Shown here: in pieces, positions 62,390 to 64,000 of the stretch
Position numbering within the stretch: position 1 is the stretch's first letter
Layout: each line of letters begins with the position of its first letter
Assembly (NCBI RefSeq): GCF_000527095.1
Contig: NZ_AZUN01000001.1
Coordinates: forward strand, 3,609,501-3,673,500
Length of the DNA stretch: 64,000 nucleotides
Direction: 5' to 3'
Source of the DNA: Methylomicrobium lacus LW14
GTDB lineage: Bacteria > Pseudomonadota > Gammaproteobacteria > Methylococcales > Methylomonadaceae
Notes under the pieces: model-generated
What the model saw: the letters and a program-made list of their open reading frames with translations, nothing else
Databases searched by the model: none
Told to the model about the DNA's origin: nothing
Made by a program: the position numbers and the translations under genes

Positions 62390-62587
62390 TCAGCAACAGC
62401 GCTTGATGCCCTCCCATTTCTGATCCTGCCATTGCTTGAAAAACTCGGCCCGGCTCAATGGGCCGGTGCATTGATGGTCCTCACCGTGCGCATGACAGCG
62501 CGCATAGTGCTCAAGATAGCGTTCGTAGGCGTCGTCGCCGCTGAGGCGGCGAACGGCTTTCCAGATGGTTTTCAGGTGCTTGCTCAT
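62390..62587 (-). CDS. YbdD/YjiX family protein
   Basis: 65 residues. MSKHLKTIWKAVRRLSGDDAYERYL and the C-terminal WEGIKRCC are the YbdD/YjiX (KCU-star) signature, a small protein that works with CstA-family carriers. It lies downstream of cstA on the same strand with a gap of 97 nt. The start at 62587 is the family start. Confidence 0.9.
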   Translation of the reverse strand: MSKHLKTIWKAVRRLSGDDAYERYLEHYARCHAHGEDHQCTGPLSRAEFFKQWQDQKWEGIKRCC

Positions 62588-62683
62588 CGGTAATGGCTTC
62601 TGCATGACTCTACCACCTGCATTTGCTACAGGGATGTGGTGTATTCAGATATTGCTGGAGCAATATATCTGTCCATGCCGTCA

Positions 62684-64000
62684 TCAGTCCCGCGCCCAGT
62701 TTTCGACCAATTGGCTCGGGCTGTGCGGCGCTTCGGACAACGGCGGCACCGGTTTGCCTGCCAGATGCCGATAACAGACCCGGAGCATATCCAACACGAT
62801 CAGCCAGAGCAATGTCACGAAGAACAGCGTGATCACCGCGTCCAGATGCAGGTTGAAGATCAATTGCGGCGCGATGTTGGCTTTCTCGGGCGGCAACAGG
62901 CCGCCTTCCAGTTTCGCGCTCATATCGTTTGCGGCGGCGAAGAAGCCGATGCGGATATCCGCGCTGACGAGCTTTTCCCAGGCGGCCGCGCTGGTGATCG
63001 TGACCAGCCAGGAGAGTGGTATGCCGCTGATCCAGGCATACTTCAGTTTGTCCGATTTGACCAGGATGCCGGTCGCGACTGAGAGCGCGATCGCGGCAAG
63101 CATCTGGTTCGCGATGCCGAACAAGGGCCAGAGGATGTTCACGCCGCCGTTCGGATCGATCACGCCGATGTATAAAAAGTATCCCCAGCCGGCGACGACG
63201 ATGCCGCTGGTCAGAATCACCGACGGCGTCCAGGAGGTTTCCCCGAGCTTCGGCCAGAAATTGCCGAGCATGTCCTGCAGCATGAAGCGGCCGACGCGGG
63301 TGCCGGCATCCAGCGTGGTCAGGATGAAGATCGCCTCGAACATGATCGCGAAGTGATACCACAAGGCGAGCAAACCGTCGCCGAATGCGCTGCCGAAGAT
63401 GCTGGCCATGCCGACCGCCAGCGACGGGGCGCCGCCGGTGCGCGCAAACAGGGTCGTCTCGCCCATTTGCGCGGCCAGGGTCTGCATCTGCTCGACCGTG
63501 ACCGGGAAGCCCCAGGAAGAAATCTTCGCGACCGCGTCGGCCGCTTCCGCGCCGACCACGCCGGCAGGACTATTCACCGCGAAAAACACACCGGGTTCGA
63601 GCACGGTCGCGGCGACCATCGCCATCATCGCGACGAACGATTCGAGCAGCATGCCGCCGTAGCCGATCATCCGGATGTCGCGTTCGTTGGTCAACAGTTT
63701 CGGCGTGGTGCCGGAGGAGATCAATGCATGAAAGCCCGAAATCGCGCCGCAGGCGATCGTGATGAACACGAACGGAAACAGCTTGCCGCCGAATATAGGT
63801 CCCGAGCCGTCGATGAACGGGGTCAGCGCGGGCATCTTGACGTCCGGGCGCAGGATGATGATCGCGACCGCGAGCAAGGTGATCGTGCCGAGTTTGACGA
63901 AGGTCGACAGATAATCGCGCGGCGCGAGCAGCAGCCAGACCGGCAGGACGGCGGCCGCGAAACCGTAACCGATCACCCACCAGGCCAAGGTCAGGCCGTC
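62684..64000 (-). CDS. cstA: Carbon starvation protein CstA (start outside window)
   Basis: At least 438 residues; the frame runs off the right edge, so the N-terminus is missing. It is a many-helix membrane protein; FITIACGAISGFHALISSGTT and the later NILWPLFGIANQMLAAIAL segments are CstA/YjiY (peptide or pyruvate transporter) signatures. The YbdD partner is downstream. It ends in a basic, Pro-rich cytoplasmic tail. In E. coli, CstA-type carriers import pyruvate or peptides under carbon limitation. Confidence 0.95.
   Translation of the reverse strand, partial: DGLTLAWWVIGYGFAAAVLPVWLLLAPRDYLSTFVKLGTITLLAVAIIILRPDVKMPALTPFIDGSGPIFGGKLFPFVFITIACGAISGFHALISSGTTPKLLTNERDIRMIGYGGMLLESFVAMMAMVAATVLEPGVFFAVNSPAGVVGAEAADAVAKISSWGFPVTVEQMQTLAAQMGETTLFARTGGAPSLAVGMASIFGSAFGDGLLALWYHFAIMFEAIFILTTLDAGTRVGRFMLQDMLGNFWPKLGETSWTPSVILTSGIVVAGWGYFLYIGVIDPNGGVNILWPLFGIANQMLAAIALSVATGILVKSDKLKYAWISGIPLSWLVTITSAAAWEKLVSADIRIGFFAAANDMSAKLEGGLLPPEKANIAPQLIFNLHLDAVITLFFVTLLWLIVLDMLRVCYRHLAGKPVPPLSEAPHSPSQLVENWARD

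Overview
The window looks like chromosome from a gammaproteobacterial methanotroph (order Methylococcales). This is inferred from gene content and protein style, not from a marker gene: PQQ genes (pqqD, pqqE), accessory genes of an NAD-reducing-type [NiFe] hydrogenase, DUF2058, DUF2782 and DUF6763-like proteins, an infC-rpmI-rplT-pheS-pheT-ihfA-merR core block, and GC-rich codon use.

Layout. 1-2.8 kb: end of a hydrogenase maturation protease, hypA, hypB, a small BFD-type [2Fe-2S] protein and a periplasmic SRPBCC-like protein. 3-4.4 kb: an exported di-haem cytochrome (minus strand). 4.7-8.5 kb: an AT-rich fatty acid hydroxylase/sterol desaturase-family gene lying between a broken 3' fragment and the intact copy of an M18 aminopeptidase gene, then msrB. 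9-16.6 kb: DUF2058, an RRM-like protein, DUF2782, ggt, a phosphopantetheinyl transferase, pqqD-pqqE and a TPR/2-oxoglutarate oxygenase fusion. 16.6-19.8 kb (minus): ubiX, proline iminopeptidase, a HerA-like ATPase. 20-23.7 kb: a small acidic protein, a P-loop ATPase, metA, guaD, fabI. 23.8-28.3 kb: a peptide-type ABC binding lipoprotein and one permease, then a HEPN-like protein and a small tyrosine phosphatase. 28.6-33 kb: ygfZ, ctaA, a large lipoprotein, a rhomboid protease. 33.7-37.7 kb: minor type IV pilins (FimT, PilW, PilX, PilV), the last with a PPPSD tandem repeat and a PASTA-like C-terminus. 38-42.5 kb: a RAYT-like protein lacking its catalytic residues, mutS, a DksA-like protein, tRNA-Val. 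42.6-50 kb: thrS to merR, then tRNA-Pro.

50.13-56.92 kb is a 6.7-kb integrated element in the 3' end of tRNA-Pro(GGG). It has 45-bp flanking repeats (41/45 identical), a tyrosine integrase, an AlpA-type regulator, a TOPRIM primase-like protein, a DUF927 ATPase, a Cys-rich small protein, repeated motifs near both ends and a cluster of GGGGGAACC motifs. It looks like a phage-satellite or small integrative element with its own replication module and no recognised capsid or conjugation genes. Downstream come a YiiX/NlpC-P60-like protein, a complete IS630-type insertion sequence with a frameshifted transposase, small exported proteins, a NucA-type endonuclease lipoprotein, and ybdD with the start-truncated cstA at the right edge.

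Several families of dispersed palindromic repeats are scattered between genes. Some supply the stop codons, or even the last codons, of neighbouring genes, and one is a 111-bp MITE-like insertion with a target duplication.
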